Positions 25,957 to 36,907 of a stretch of DNA of 64,000 nucleotides are shown in pieces. A model generated the notes under the pieces. That model saw only the letters and a list, made by a program, of their open reading frames with translations, ran no database searches and was not told where the DNA came from. A program made the position numbers and the translations under genes. Source of the stretch: Rhodocyclales bacterium (GTDB taxonomy: Bacteria > Pseudomonadota > Gammaproteobacteria > Burkholderiales > Rhodocyclaceae); NCBI GenBank assembly GCA_016183655.1, contig JACPEH010000022.1, positions 124,001 through 188,000 on the forward strand, given 5' to 3'. How positions within the stretch are numbered: the stretch's first letter is position 1; each line of letters begins with the position of its first letter.

Positions 25957-27048
25957 TCAGTAAACAGCGGACGGGTAGGAACCGAGCACCTTCAGGAACG
26001 CGGCCTTCTGCTGCAGTTCGGCCAGCGCCTTGGCCACTTTCGGCTCGTCGCGGTGGCCGTCGATATCGACGAAGAAGACATAGTCCCACAGCGTATGCCG
26101 CGCCGGGCGCGACTCCAGTCGGGTCATCGAGACGCCGGCCTCGGCCAGCGGCAGCAGCAGGCCGTGCAGCGAACCGGTACGGTTCGGCGCCGACATGATC
26201 AGCGAGGTCTTGTCGCGACCGGAGATGCCGGCGTCGAAACGGCCGAGGACCGCGAAACGCGTCGTGTTGTTCGGCTCATCCTCGATATTGGCGACCAGGA
26301 TCGGCACATTGAAGCGCTCGGCGGCGGCCTCGCCGGCGATCGCCGCGGCACCTGCCTCCTGCATCGCCAGCTCGGCGGCCTGCGAGTTGCTGCCGACGGA
26401 AATGCGCGGCACGTTCGGCAGGTTGCGGTTGAGCCATTCGTGGCATTGCGCCAGCGACTGAGCGTGCGAATAGACCTTGGTCACCTTGTCGAGCGAGGCT
26501 TCGCGCGTCATCAGGTTCTGGTGGATGCGCAGCACGACCTCGCCGCAGATCTTCAGCGGCGTCGAGAAGAGCAGGTCCATGCTGCGGCCGACGGCGCCCT
26601 CGGTCGAGTTCTCGACCGGCACGACCGCGTAGTGCGCATGACCGGCCTCGACCTCGCGGAAGACGTCATCGATCGACGATTGCGGCAACAGGCGGGCGGC
26701 GTGGCCGAAGTGCTTGGTCGCCGCGCTGCCGGTGAACGAGCCGAGCGGGCCGAGGAAAGCCACCGACAACGGCTGTTCCAGCGACAGGCAGGTCGACATC
26801 ACTTCGCGGAACAGCCAGGTCACGTTCTCGTTCGACAGCGGGCCGGGGTTCATCTCCTGGATTCGGCGCAGCACCTGCGCTTCGCGCTCGGGGCGGTAGA
26901 TGAAACCGGCGTCGCCGTGGCGCGCCTTGATCTCGCCGACCTGCTGCGCACAGCGGGCGCGCTTGTTCAGGAGTTCGAGCAGCTGGGCGTCGATGCCGTC
27001 GATCTCGTCGCGGACGACAGCCAACTCTTTCTGCAGATCGTCGCTCAT
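25957..27048 (-). CDS. pheA: Chorismate mutase / prephenate dehydratase (P-protein)
   Basis: A 363-residue bifunctional enzyme leading to phenylpyruvate. An AroQ-type chorismate mutase spans about residues 1-95 (VRDEIDGIDAQLLELLNKRA). Prephenate dehydratase runs from about 100 to 280 (FLGPLGSFTGSAATKHFG, VPVENSTEGAVG, and the NTTRFAVLG motif with its catalytic Thr). A C-terminal ACT domain for Phe feedback (GSLHGLLLPLAEAGVSMTRLE) ends the chain. The ATG at 27048 overlaps the serC stop (ATGA), indicating coupled translation. Confidence 0.97.
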   Translation of the reverse strand: MSDDLQKELAVVRDEIDGIDAQLLELLNKRARCAQQVGEIKARHGDAGFIYRPEREAQVLRRIQEMNPGPLSNENVTWLFREVMSTCLSLEQPLSVAFLGPLGSFTGSAATKHFGHAARLLPQSSIDDVFREVEAGHAHYAVVPVENSTEGAVGRSMDLLFSTPLKICGEVVLRIHQNLMTREASLDKVTKVYSHAQSLAQCHEWLNRNLPNVPRISVGSNSQAAELAMQEAGAAAIAGEAAAERFNVPILVANIEDEPNNTTRFAVLGRFDAGISGRDKTSLIMSAPNRTGSLHGLLLPLAEAGVSMTRLESRPARHTLWDYVFFVDIDGHRDEPKVAKALAELQQKAAFLKVLGSYPSAVY

Positions 27049-28145
27049 GCGTTGCGCTTCCGGAAATCCTGCATGAACTCGACCAGCGCGCGCACGCCAT
27101 CGGTCGGCATCGCGTTGTAGATCGACGCACGCATGCCGCCGACCGACTTGTGGCCCTTCAGCGACGCCAGCCCGGCGGCCTTCGATTCGGCCAGGAAGGC
27201 GGCGTCCAGCTCGGGATTGGCCAGCGTGAACGGCACGTTCATCCGCGAACGGTCGGCAACGCGCACCGGGTTGCGGTAAAAGCCTTCGCTGCCATCGATG
27301 CAGACGTAGAGCAGTTCGGCCTTGTGTGCATTGATCTTCTCGACCTCGGCGAGGCCGCCGAGTCGCTTCAGCCACTTGAAGACGAGGCCGGAAACGTAGA
27401 TCGCGAAGGTCGGCGGCGTGTTCAGCATCGAGCCGTTCTCGGCCATCACCGCGTAGTCCATGACCGTCGGGATCGTCGCCGGCGCGCGGCCGAGCAGGTC
27501 CTCGCGAACGATCACGATGGTCACGCCGGAGGGGCCGATGTTCTTCTGCGCGCCGGCGTAGATCAGCGCATATTTCGACACGTCGACCGGGCGCGACAGG
27601 ATGTGCGAACTCATGTCGGCGACGATCGGCACCGTCGTCTGCGGCAGGCGCGAGCAATCGACCTCGACGCCGTGGATGGTTTCGTTGGTGCAGACATGCA
27701 CATAGGCGGCGTCCGGGTCGATGGCGATCTCGGCCGCATCGAGGAAGCGCGTGAAGCCTGACGCTTCGGTGGTGCCGGCGACGCGCACCGAGGCCGTGCC
27801 AGCCATCACGCGCTGCGCTTCCTTGACCGCCTTCTTCGACCACGAGCCGGTGACCAGATAGTCGGCCGACGCGCCAATCGACAACAGGTTCAGCGGAATC
27901 TGCGCGAACTGCTGAGTCGCCCCGCCCTGCAGGAACAGCACCTTGTAGTTGCCGGGAATGCCCATCAGTTCTCGCAGGTCGGCCTCGGCCGCCTCGATGA
28001 TAGCGGTGAATTCCTTGCCGCGATGGCTCATCTCCATCACGCCGCAACCGGCGCCGTGCCAGTCGAGCAGCTCGTCCTTGACCTGCTCCAGCACCTCGGC
28101 CGGCAGGACCGCAGGGCCGGCGCTGAAATTCCAGATGCGCGACAT
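27045..28145 (-). CDS. serC: Phosphoserine aminotransferase
   Basis: A 366-residue class V PLP aminotransferase converting 3-phosphohydroxypyruvate to phosphoserine; it also serves pyridoxal phosphate synthesis in many bacteria. The start MSRIWNFSAGPAVLPAEVL is typical, and the PLP lysine lies in AGAQKNIGPSGVT. It starts 13 bases after gyrA ends and its stop overlaps pheA, so it is part of the long gyrA-serC-pheA-hisC-tyrA-aroA/cmk-rpsA-ihfB block. Confidence 0.97.
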   Translation of the reverse strand: MSRIWNFSAGPAVLPAEVLEQVKDELLDWHGAGCGVMEMSHRGKEFTAIIEAAEADLRELMGIPGNYKVLFLQGGATQQFAQIPLNLLSIGASADYLVTGSWSKKAVKEAQRVMAGTASVRVAGTTEASGFTRFLDAAEIAIDPDAAYVHVCTNETIHGVEVDCSRLPQTTVPIVADMSSHILSRPVDVSKYALIYAGAQKNIGPSGVTIVIVREDLLGRAPATIPTVMDYAVMAENGSMLNTPPTFAIYVSGLVFKWLKRLGGLAEVEKINAHKAELLYVCIDGSEGFYRNPVRVADRSRMNVPFTLANPELDAAFLAESKAAGLASLKGHKSVGGMRASIYNAMPTDGVRALVEFMQDFRKRNA

Positions 28146-28158
28146 GAAGCCCTCCTGC

Positions 28159-30720
<2,562 letters not shown>

Positions 30721-30777
30721 ATCGGGTCCGGATGCCGCTTGAGGGCGGCTTATGTTGTCGTCTTGGCGAAGCGGGAG

Positions 30778-30783
30778 ATTCTA
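30778..30783 (-). promoter_or_regulatory. Candidate extended -10 of the gyrA promoter
   Basis: On the minus strand TGATAGAAT provides an extended -10 (TGN-TAGAAT) about 57 bases before the gyrA ATG. No good -35 lies 17 bases upstream, so the call is weak. Confidence 0.35.
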
Positions 30784-30854
30784 TCACGCCGGCGATGGCC
30801 GGCCCCGACCCCGGCTCATGTGGCAAAAAAGCATCAACTCCAGCGCACAAATGC

Positions 30855-30884
30855 TTGAGGCTGCGCGAAATTTCGTGTTTAAAT
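30855..30884 (+). promoter_or_regulatory. Candidate sigma-70 promoter of the first OmpA-like gene
   Basis: TTGAGG (30855-30860) and TTAAAT (30879-30884) are 18 bases apart and lie 58 bases before the TTG start codon at 30942. A palindrome CGAAATTTCG sits in the spacer. Confidence 0.45.
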
Positions 30885-30941
30885 CCGCAGCACAGCACCG
30901 CCGACAACACGAAACACTAACGGCAACCAGGAGGAGTCATC

Positions 30942-31619
30942 TTGAAACCCAAATTTATCGCTCAAACCCTTACCGCCATTGGCCTGCTCGCCATGACGGC
31001 ACTGGCGAACGCCCAGGCAACGGACCGCGTCTATGTCATCGACAGCCGCGCCGAAGTTGCCCGCAGCGGCGCCGGCCTGTGCTGGCGCACCGGCTTCTGG
31101 ACCCCGGCGGCGGCGGCCAACGACGCGGCCGGCTGTTCCTGCGACAAGGATCTGTTGCCGAAGGAAAAATGCGAACCGGCTCCGGCCGCCAAGCCGGCCG
31201 CCCCAGCCGCCAAACCGGCTGCTCCGGTCGCCAAGGCCATCACCATCTCGGCCAAGGAACTCTTCGACTACGACAAGGCTGTCCTCAAGCCTGCAGGCAA
31301 GGCGGCGATCGACCGCGAAGTCATCGCCAAGCTGAAGGACGTCGGCCCGATCCGCCAGGTGCTGGTCACCGGCCACACCGACCGCCTCGGTTCGCAGCAG
31401 TACAACCAGAAGCTCTCGGAGAAGCGCGCTGAAGTGGTCAAGGGCTACCTGGTGTCGAAGGGCATCCCCGCCGACAAGATCGAGACGATGGGCGCCGGCA
31501 AGACGCAGCCGGCCACCGGCGTGCCGAAGTGCGACGACAAGCTGCCGAAGAAGAAGCTGGTCGAGTGCCTGGCCCCGCACCGTCGCGTGACCATCGACGT
31601 CACCGCCGATCCGAAGTAA
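30942..31619 (+). CDS. OmpA-family outer-membrane/peptidoglycan-binding protein (paralogue 1)
   Basis: A 225-residue exported protein. It has a signal peptide (IGLLAMTALANA), then a four-Cys N-terminal module (VYVIDSRAEVARSGAGLCWR to EKCEP), an Ala/Pro/Lys-rich linker, and a C-terminal OmpA domain that binds peptidoglycan (TGHTDRLGSQQYNQKLSEKR). The eight-stranded barrel of enterobacterial OmpA is missing, as in the barrel-less OmpA-like proteins of betaproteobacteria. The start codon is TTG, chosen because a strong AGGAGGAG lies six to eight bases upstream and the signal peptide begins there. A near copy lies at 33098-33772. Confidence 0.9.
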   Translation: MKPKFIAQTLTAIGLLAMTALANAQATDRVYVIDSRAEVARSGAGLCWRTGFWTPAAAANDAAGCSCDKDLLPKEKCEPAPAAKPAAPAAKPAAPVAKAITISAKELFDYDKAVLKPAGKAAIDREVIAKLKDVGPIRQVLVTGHTDRLGSQQYNQKLSEKRAEVVKGYLVSKGIPADKIETMGAGKTQPATGVPKCDDKLPKKKLVECLAPHRRVTIDVTADPK

Positions 31620-31645
31620 TCGGGGAAACACCCGAGCTGCCCACG

Positions 31646-31672
31646 AAAACCCCGCTCCGGCGGGGTTTTTTG
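31646..31672 (+). terminator. Intrinsic terminator after the first OmpA-like gene
   Basis: The stem ACCCCGC-TCCG-GCGGGGT is followed by TTTTTT; A residues on the 5' side extend the stem. Confidence 0.9.
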
Positions 31673-31701
31673 TCCCTTCGCACATTCCCGCGCCGCCAGC
31701 C

Positions 31702-33033
31702 ATGACCGAAACCATCGACCTGCTGATCCGTGCCCGCTGGATCATCCCGATCGAGCCGGGCAACACGACCCTGGAAAATCATGCCGTCGCCGTCGACAAG
31801 GGGCGGATTGTCGCCGTGCTGCCCGAGCGCGACGCCGGCGAACGCTTCGCCGCCGGACGAGAAGTGACGCTCGACCGCCACGTGCTGCTGCCCGGACTGG
31901 TCAACCTGCACTGCCACGCCGCGATGACGCTGCTGCGCGGACTGGCCGACGACACGCCGCTGATGGCCTGGCTGCAGGAACATATCTGGCCGGCCGAAGG
32001 CAAGCACGTCTCGGCCGACTTCGTCCACGACGGCACGCTGCTCGCCTGCGCCGAAATGCTGCGCGGCGGCATCACCTGCGTGAACGACATGTATTTCTTC
32101 CCCGAAGCCGCGGCACGCGCCGTCGCCACGGCCGGCATGCGCGCCGTGATCGGGCTGCCGCTGCTGGAGTTTCCGACCGCCTACGCCGCCGACGCCGACG
32201 ACTACCTGGCCAAGGGCCTGGCCGCCCGCGACGCGCTGCGCGAGCAGCCGCTGCTGCATTTCGCGCTGGCGCCGCACGCTCCCTACACCGTCAGCAACCG
32301 CAGCTTCGAGCGCATCGCCACGCTCACCGGCGAACTCGACCTGCCGGTCCACCTGCACGTGCACGAGACGCGGGCGGAAATCGACGAAAGCCTGCGCACC
32401 TACGGCATGCGGCCGCTGGAACGGCTGCGCCGGCTGGGCATCGTCGGCCCCAACCTGATCGCCGTGCACGCGGTGCATCTCGACGCCGCCGAAATCGCGC
32501 TGCTGGCTGCCGAGGGCGCCTCGGTCGCGCACTGCCCGACGTCGAACCTCAAGCTCGGCAGCGGCATCGCGCCGGTTGCGGCGATGCTGGCGCAGGGCCT
32601 CAACATCGGCCTCGGCACCGACGGCGCGGCCAGCAACAACCGCCTCGACCTGCTCGCCGAGACGCGGCTGGCGGCGCTGCTCGCCAAGGGCGCCAGCGGC
32701 GACGCCAGCGTCATGAATGCGCACCAGGCGCTGCACGCGGCGACGCTGGGCGGGGCCAAGGCGCTCGGCCTTGAGGACGAAATCGGCTCGATTTCCGCAG
32801 GAAAATCGGCCGATCTCTGCGCGATCAGTCTCGACGATCCGCTACTCGCCCCGTGCTATGCCCCCGAATCGCACATGGTTTATGTTGCCGGAAGGGAAAA
32901 CGTCAGCCATGTCTGGGTTGCCGGGCGAATGATGCTGGAAAACCACACCCTGAGCGGCTTTCTGAAAAAGGACTTGGAAAATCTCACATCGATATGGCAA
33001 ACTAGAATTTGTCCGCACGAATACCCGGCCTGA
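31702..33033 (+). CDS. mtaD: TRZ/ATZ-family amidohydrolase, probable 5-methylthioadenosine/S-adenosylhomocysteine deaminase
   Basis: A 443-residue metal-dependent deaminase of the amidohydrolase superfamily. Metal ligands are visible in LVNLHCHAAMTLLRG (HxH), HVHETRAE, HAVHL and GTDGAASNN (Asp). MtaD-type enzymes deaminate 5'-methylthioadenosine and S-adenosylhomocysteine to the inosyl forms. In betaproteobacteria this gene commonly precedes ubiG and gph, as here. Since UbiG produces S-adenosylhomocysteine, clearing that inhibitor would link the neighbours; this is inference. Its substrate could also be another purine or triazine. Confidence 0.82.
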   Translation: MTETIDLLIRARWIIPIEPGNTTLENHAVAVDKGRIVAVLPERDAGERFAAGREVTLDRHVLLPGLVNLHCHAAMTLLRGLADDTPLMAWLQEHIWPAEGKHVSADFVHDGTLLACAEMLRGGITCVNDMYFFPEAAARAVATAGMRAVIGLPLLEFPTAYAADADDYLAKGLAARDALREQPLLHFALAPHAPYTVSNRSFERIATLTGELDLPVHLHVHETRAEIDESLRTYGMRPLERLRRLGIVGPNLIAVHAVHLDAAEIALLAAEGASVAHCPTSNLKLGSGIAPVAAMLAQGLNIGLGTDGAASNNRLDLLAETRLAALLAKGASGDASVMNAHQALHAATLGGAKALGLEDEIGSISAGKSADLCAISLDDPLLAPCYAPESHMVYVAGRENVSHVWVAGRMMLENHTLSGFLKKDLENLTSIWQTRICPHEYPA

Positions 33034-33097
33034 CAAGGGTTGCGGCGTTGTTTGCGGCCCGATTCCGGCAGTCCAATTTCTAAACGAGGGAAAACGA

Positions 33098-33772
33098 ATG
33101 AAGAAAATCGCCAAGCAATCCCTGATGGTCGTTATTGCGGCCGCCATGGGTCTGGGTGCCTCTGTTGCTCAAGCACAGACGGCCGCCGATCGTGTTTATG
33201 TGATCGACTCGCGCAACGAAGTCGCCAAGAGCGGCGCCGGCCTCTGCTGGCGCACCGGCTTCTGGACGCCGGCTGCTGCCGCCAACGACCCGGCCGGCTG
33301 CGCTTGCGACAAGGACATCCTGCCGAAGGAGAAGTGCGAGCCGAAGGCCACCGCTCCGGTCGCCAAGCCCGCCGCCACGCCGAAGCCCGCCGCCGCCAAG
33401 ATCACGCTGGCCGCCGACGCGCTGTTCGACTTCGACAAGGCCGTCCTCCGTCCGGAAGGCAAGAAGTCGCTGGATGACCTGGTCGCCAAGGCTGGCGCCC
33501 TGAACCTGGAAGTCATCATCGCCGTCGGCCACACCGACCGTCTCGGTTCCGACGCCTACAACCAGAAGCTGTCGGAAAAGCGCGCTGCCGCCGTCAAGAC
33601 CTACCTGATCGGCAAGGGCATCGAAGCCAACAAGGTCTACACCGAAGGCAAGGGCGAGAAGCAGCCGAAGACCGGCAAGGAGTGCAAGGGCAACAAGAAG
33701 ACCAAGGCGCTGATCCAGTGCCTGCAGCCGGACCGCCGCGTCGACATCGAAATCATCGGCACCAAGAAGTAA
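33098..33772 (+). CDS. OmpA-family outer-membrane/peptidoglycan-binding protein (paralogue 2)
   Basis: 224 residues with the same layout as the gene at 30942. The signal peptide is AAAMGLGASVAQA. The N-terminal module is nearly identical (VYVIDSRNEVAKSGAGLCWR, then FWTPAAAANDPAGCACDKD), followed by a linker and an OmpA domain (VGHTDRLGSDAYNQKLSEKR). The two copies flank mtaD, so they arose by a local duplication that left a gene between them or was followed by an insertion. It has an ATG start with its own strong terminator and is probably abundant. Confidence 0.92.
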   Translation: MKKIAKQSLMVVIAAAMGLGASVAQAQTAADRVYVIDSRNEVAKSGAGLCWRTGFWTPAAAANDPAGCACDKDILPKEKCEPKATAPVAKPAATPKPAAAKITLAADALFDFDKAVLRPEGKKSLDDLVAKAGALNLEVIIAVGHTDRLGSDAYNQKLSEKRAAAVKTYLIGKGIEANKVYTEGKGEKQPKTGKECKGNKKTKALIQCLQPDRRVDIEIIGTKK

Positions 33773-33788
33773 TTCTTTCCGCCGATCG

Positions 33789-33816
33789 AAAAGCCCTGCG
33801 CAAGCAGGGCTTTTTT
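33789..33816 (+). terminator. Intrinsic terminator after the second OmpA-like gene
   Basis: AAAGCCCTGC-GCAA-GCAGGGCTTT hairpin running into TTTTTT. Confidence 0.92.
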
Positions 33817-33844
33817 CATTCCACCCTGCCTTCGCAACAACAGC

Positions 33845-34543
33845 ATGATCAACGCCGACCCGACCGAACTGCAGAAATTCAGTGACCTTGCCCACCGCTG
33901 GTGGGATCCGAACAGCGAATTCCGCCCGCTGCATGAAATCAACCCGCTGCGGCTCGACTGGATCGACCGCCACGCCGGCCTCAAGGGCAAGAAGGTGCTC
34001 GACGTCGGCTGCGGCGGCGGCCTGCTCGCCGAAGCCATGGCCGGTCGCGGCGCCACCGTCACCGGCATCGACCTGTCGGACAAGGCACTCGGTGTCGCCC
34101 GCCTGCACCTGCTCGAAAGCGGCCGCAGCGTCGACTACCGCCATACCTCGGCCGAGGCGCTGGCGGAAGAAGAAGCCGGCGGCTACGACATCGTCACCTG
34201 CCTGGAGATGCTCGAACACGTCCCCAACCCGGCGAGCACCATCGCCTCGTGCGCGGCGCTGGTAAAACCGGGCGGTCACGTCTTCTTCTCGACCATCAAC
34301 CGCAACCCGAAGGCCTACCTGCTCGCCGTGATCGGCGCCGAATACGTGCTGCGCATGCTGCCGAAGGGCACCCACGACTATGCCAAATTCATCAAACCTT
34401 CGGAATTGGCGCGCTGGGCGAAAAGCGTCGGACTGGAGCTCGACGAAGTGATCGGCATGAGCTACAACCCTTTCGCCAAGAGCTATTCGTTGGGCCGCAA
34501 TACCGACGTCAATTACCTGGTCCATACCGTGCGGCATGCCTGA
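33845..34543 (+). CDS. ubiG: Ubiquinone biosynthesis O-methyltransferase UbiG
   Basis: A 232-residue SAM-dependent enzyme carrying out both O-methylations of ubiquinone synthesis. The SAM motif [19 protein letters not shown] lies at about residues 50-70, and the start [19 protein letters not shown] is family-typical. Its last codons overlap gph (ATGCCTGA), so the two are translated together. Respiratory quinone synthesis fits an aerobic or facultative betaproteobacterium. Confidence 0.96.
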   Translation: MINADPTELQKFSDLAHRWWDPNSEFRPLHEINPLRLDWIDRHAGLKGKKVLDVGCGGGLLAEAMAGRGATVTGIDLSDKALGVARLHLLESGRSVDYRHTSAEALAEEEAGGYDIVTCLEMLEHVPNPASTIASCAALVKPGGHVFFSTINRNPKAYLLAVIGAEYVLRMLPKGTHDYAKFIKPSELARWAKSVGLELDEVIGMSYNPFAKSYSLGRNTDVNYLVHTVRHA

Positions 34544-35201
34544 ATCCGCGCCGGAAGCCGTCCTTTTCGACCTTGACGGCACCTTCGCCGATACCGCCCC
34601 CGACCTCGGCGCCGCGCTGAACGCGTTGCGCGCCGAGCTCGGCCTCGACCCGGTCGATCTGCTGACGCTGCGCCGCTACGCCTCGCAGGGCGTGCGCGGC
34701 ATGCTCGGCGCCGGCCTCGGCATCAAGCCGGAGCACCCCGACTATGCGCCGCTTTACCGGCGCTTCCTCGGCCACTACCAGCAGACGCTGTGCGTACACA
34801 CCCGCCTGTTCGACGGCGTTGCCGCGCTGATCGAGGCATTGGAGCAACGCCGGCTGCGCTGGGGAATCGTCACCAACAAGTCGCAGCGCTTCACGCTACC
34901 GCTGATGCAGCAGCTCGGTTACGCCCGCCGGGCCGCCTGCCTCATCAGCGGCGACTCGTCGCCGCGCACCAAGCCGCATCCGCAGCCGATGCTGCTGGCC
35001 TGCGCCGTCGCCGGCTGCGCGCCCGAGCGCACCCTCTACGTCGGCGACGACCGCCGCGACATCGATGCCGGCCGTGCCGCCGGCATGGTCACCATCGCCG
35101 TGCGCTACGGCTACCTCGGCGACTCCGGGCCGATCGAGGACTGGGGCGCCGACCATCTGGTCGACCACCCGGACGCCATCGCCACGCTGCTTGGCTGCTG
35201 A
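34536..35201 (+). CDS. gph: Phosphoglycolate phosphatase (HAD family)
   Basis: A 221-residue HAD phosphatase. The nucleophile motif is [12 protein letters not shown], the Thr/Ser motif is in [10 protein letters not shown], and the Lys and Asp motifs are SPRTKPHP and [12 protein letters not shown]. It dephosphorylates 2-phosphoglycolate, although many Gph-like enzymes are promiscuous. The ubiG-gph pair is conserved in proteobacteria; in some of these pairs the second gene has been assigned to MurNAc-6-phosphate (MupP), so that alternative stands. Confidence 0.9.
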   Translation: MPESAPEAVLFDLDGTFADTAPDLGAALNALRAELGLDPVDLLTLRRYASQGVRGMLGAGLGIKPEHPDYAPLYRRFLGHYQQTLCVHTRLFDGVAALIEALEQRRLRWGIVTNKSQRFTLPLMQQLGYARRAACLISGDSSPRTKPHPQPMLLACAVAGCAPERTLYVGDDRRDIDAGRAAGMVTIAVRYGYLGDSGPIEDWGADHLVDHPDAIATLLGC

Positions 35202-35241
35202 ACCGCCGGAATCCTGCCAAAATTCTTTTTCCCGCCGCCGG

Positions 35242-35270
35242 TTGAATTCCGCCGGGGCCGCCCCCATAAT
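35242..35270 (+). promoter_or_regulatory. Sigma-70 promoter of ssrA
   Basis: TTGAAT (35242-35247) and CATAAT (35265-35270) with exactly 17 bases between them, 40 bases after gph. Transcription would start near 35277, just before the tRNA-like 3' half of tmRNA. Confidence 0.7.
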
Positions 35271-35276
35271 TGCCGT

Positions 35277-35506
35277 ACGGTCGTAATTCCGGCAACCCGG
35301 AAGCGTTCTGGACGGCGGTTCGATTCCGCCCACCTCCACCACAGGGGGGGTGATCTGGTCTCGACAGGGCGAAAGAAGGCGAGCAGGCGGCCCGAAAGGC
35401 GACGGACGTAATCCGCGCAAATCCACAAACGCCAACGATGAGCGTTTCGCAATGGCCGCTTAAGGCCTGCTGAGGACATAGCCGTCCGATAAACAGAATG
35501 GCTATC
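35277..35506 (+). ncRNA. ssrA: Circularly permuted two-piece tmRNA
   Basis: The segments of tmRNA appear in swapped order. First comes the 3' (acceptor) piece with T arm GGCGG-TTCGATT-CCGCC and the end CACCTCC-ACCA (to 35341). A spacer of about four bases (CAGG) follows, and then the 5' (coding) piece beginning GGGGGTGATCTGG at about 35346. GGGGGTG pairs with CACCTCC through one G-U pair. The tag frame 35431-35463 encodes ANDERFAMAA and stops TAA. A hairpin ATAGCC/GGCTAT (35478-35505) closes the coding piece. Processing should remove the spacer to give two RNAs held together by base pairing. The outer ends are estimates. Confidence 0.9.
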
Positions 35507-35508
35507 GG

Positions 35509-35526
35509 CGGGGGCTTCGGCCCCCG
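35509..35526 (+). terminator. Hairpin at the 3' end of ssrA
   Basis: CGGGGGC-TTCG-GCCCCCG, a very stable tetraloop stem directly after the coding piece. No clean T-tract follows, so it may protect or stall rather than end transcription by itself. Confidence 0.55.
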
Positions 35527-35569
35527 TCGTCATTCCCAGGCACCGCCACGGACCCAAAGGAGCCCCTCG

Positions 35570-36889
35570 ATGCGCGGGCAAGTCCCTCCCCCCACCTTCG
35601 GCGAAGCCCTGCGCTTCTGGCTGAAACTCGGTTTCATCAGCTTCGGCGGCCCCGCCGGGCAGATCGCGGTGATGCACCAGGAGCTCGTCGACCGCCGCGG
35701 CTGGATCTCGGAAAGCCGCTTCCTGCACGCGCTCAACTACTGCATGCTGCTGCCCGGCCCCGAGGCACAGCAGCTCGCCACCTACCTCGGCTGGCTGATG
35801 CACCGCACGCTCGGCGGCATCGTCGCCGGCGCGCTATTCGTGCTGCCGTCGCTGCTGATCCTGATCGGCCTCTCGTGGATCTATGCCGCGTGGGGCAGCC
35901 AGCCGCTGATCGCGGCGATGTTCTGGGGAATCAAGCCGGCGGTCACCGCGATCGTGCTGCACGCCGCCTGGCGCATCGGCAGCCGCGCGCTCGGCAACGG
36001 CCTGCTGCGCGCGATCGCCGTCGCCGCCTTCGCCGCGATCTTCGTCCTCGACGTACCGTTCCCGGCAATCATCGCCGGCGCCGCGCTGCTCGGCCATCTC
36101 GGCGGACGCCTGTTGCCGGGGCGCTTCCTCGCCGGCACCGGCCATGCCGAGCACGGCGCAAACGGAACCGCCATCGACGACGAGGCGCCGGCGCACACCC
36201 GCTTTCGCTGGCCGCGCCTCGCCGCCGTCGTCGCTATCGGCCTGCTGCTGTGGTCGCTGCCGCTGGCCGCGCTGACCCTCGCCTTCGGCTGGGAGCACCT
36301 GCTGACCCAGACCGGCTGGTTCTTCACCAAGGCCGCGCTGCTCACCTTCGGCGGCGCCTACGCGGTGCTGCCCTACGTCCACCAGGGCGCGGTCGAGCAC
36401 TACGGCTGGCTGTCGGCGGCGCAGATGATCGACGGGCTGGCGCTCGGCGAAACGACGCCAGGACCGCTGATCATGGTGGTCGCCTTCGTCGGCTTCATTG
36501 CGGCCTGGAACCACGCGATCTTCGGCCCGGACGCGCTGTTCGCCGCCGGCGCCGCGGCGGCGCTGCTGGCCACCTGGTTCACCTTCCTGCCGTCTTTCCT
36601 GTTCATCCTCGCCGGCGGCCCGCTGGTCGAGTCGACGCACGGCCGGCAGGGCTTCGCCGCACCGCTGTCGGCGATCACCGCCGCCGTCGTCGGCGTCATC
36701 GTCAACCTGGCCTTGTTCTTTGCCGGACACGTGTTCTGGCCACAGGGCCTGGCCGGCCCCGTCGACGCCGGCGCGATGGCCATCGCCGTCATCGCGGCGA
36801 TCGCGCTGTTCCGCTTCAAGCGCGGCGTGATCGAGGTGATCGCCGCCTGCGCCGCGGCGGGAGTCGCGAGCGGACTGCTCGCCGGCTGA
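35570..36889 (+). CDS. chrA: Chromate transporter ChrA (two-domain)
   Basis: A 439-residue CHR-family membrane protein that expels chromate. Two homologous halves are visible: the first carries [21 protein letters not shown], the second [21 protein letters not shown], each followed by [17 protein letters not shown] and [15 protein letters not shown] motifs and several membrane helices. The ATG at 35570 follows AAAGGAG by eight bases; the in-frame codons before it belong to the tmRNA 3' region. No ChrB regulator is adjacent. It is the first gene of the metal block and converges with the cusRS operon. Confidence 0.93.
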   Translation: MRGQVPPPTFGEALRFWLKLGFISFGGPAGQIAVMHQELVDRRGWISESRFLHALNYCMLLPGPEAQQLATYLGWLMHRTLGGIVAGALFVLPSLLILIGLSWIYAAWGSQPLIAAMFWGIKPAVTAIVLHAAWRIGSRALGNGLLRAIAVAAFAAIFVLDVPFPAIIAGAALLGHLGGRLLPGRFLAGTGHAEHGANGTAIDDEAPAHTRFRWPRLAAVVAIGLLLWSLPLAALTLAFGWEHLLTQTGWFFTKAALLTFGGAYAVLPYVHQGAVEHYGWLSAAQMIDGLALGETTPGPLIMVVAFVGFIAAWNHAIFGPDALFAAGAAAALLATWFTFLPSFLFILAGGPLVESTHGRQGFAAPLSAITAAVVGVIVNLALFFAGHVFWPQGLAGPVDAGAMAIAVIAAIALFRFKRGVIEVIAACAAAGVASGLLAG

Positions 36890-36907
36890 ACGGCGGCGCC
36901 GCCGCGC

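Noticed and set aside
35202..35345. A tRNA gene in the region with GGTTCGATTCC and CCACCTCCACCA
   Set aside because: There is no D arm or anticodon arm upstream; the segment is the acceptor piece of the permuted tmRNA.
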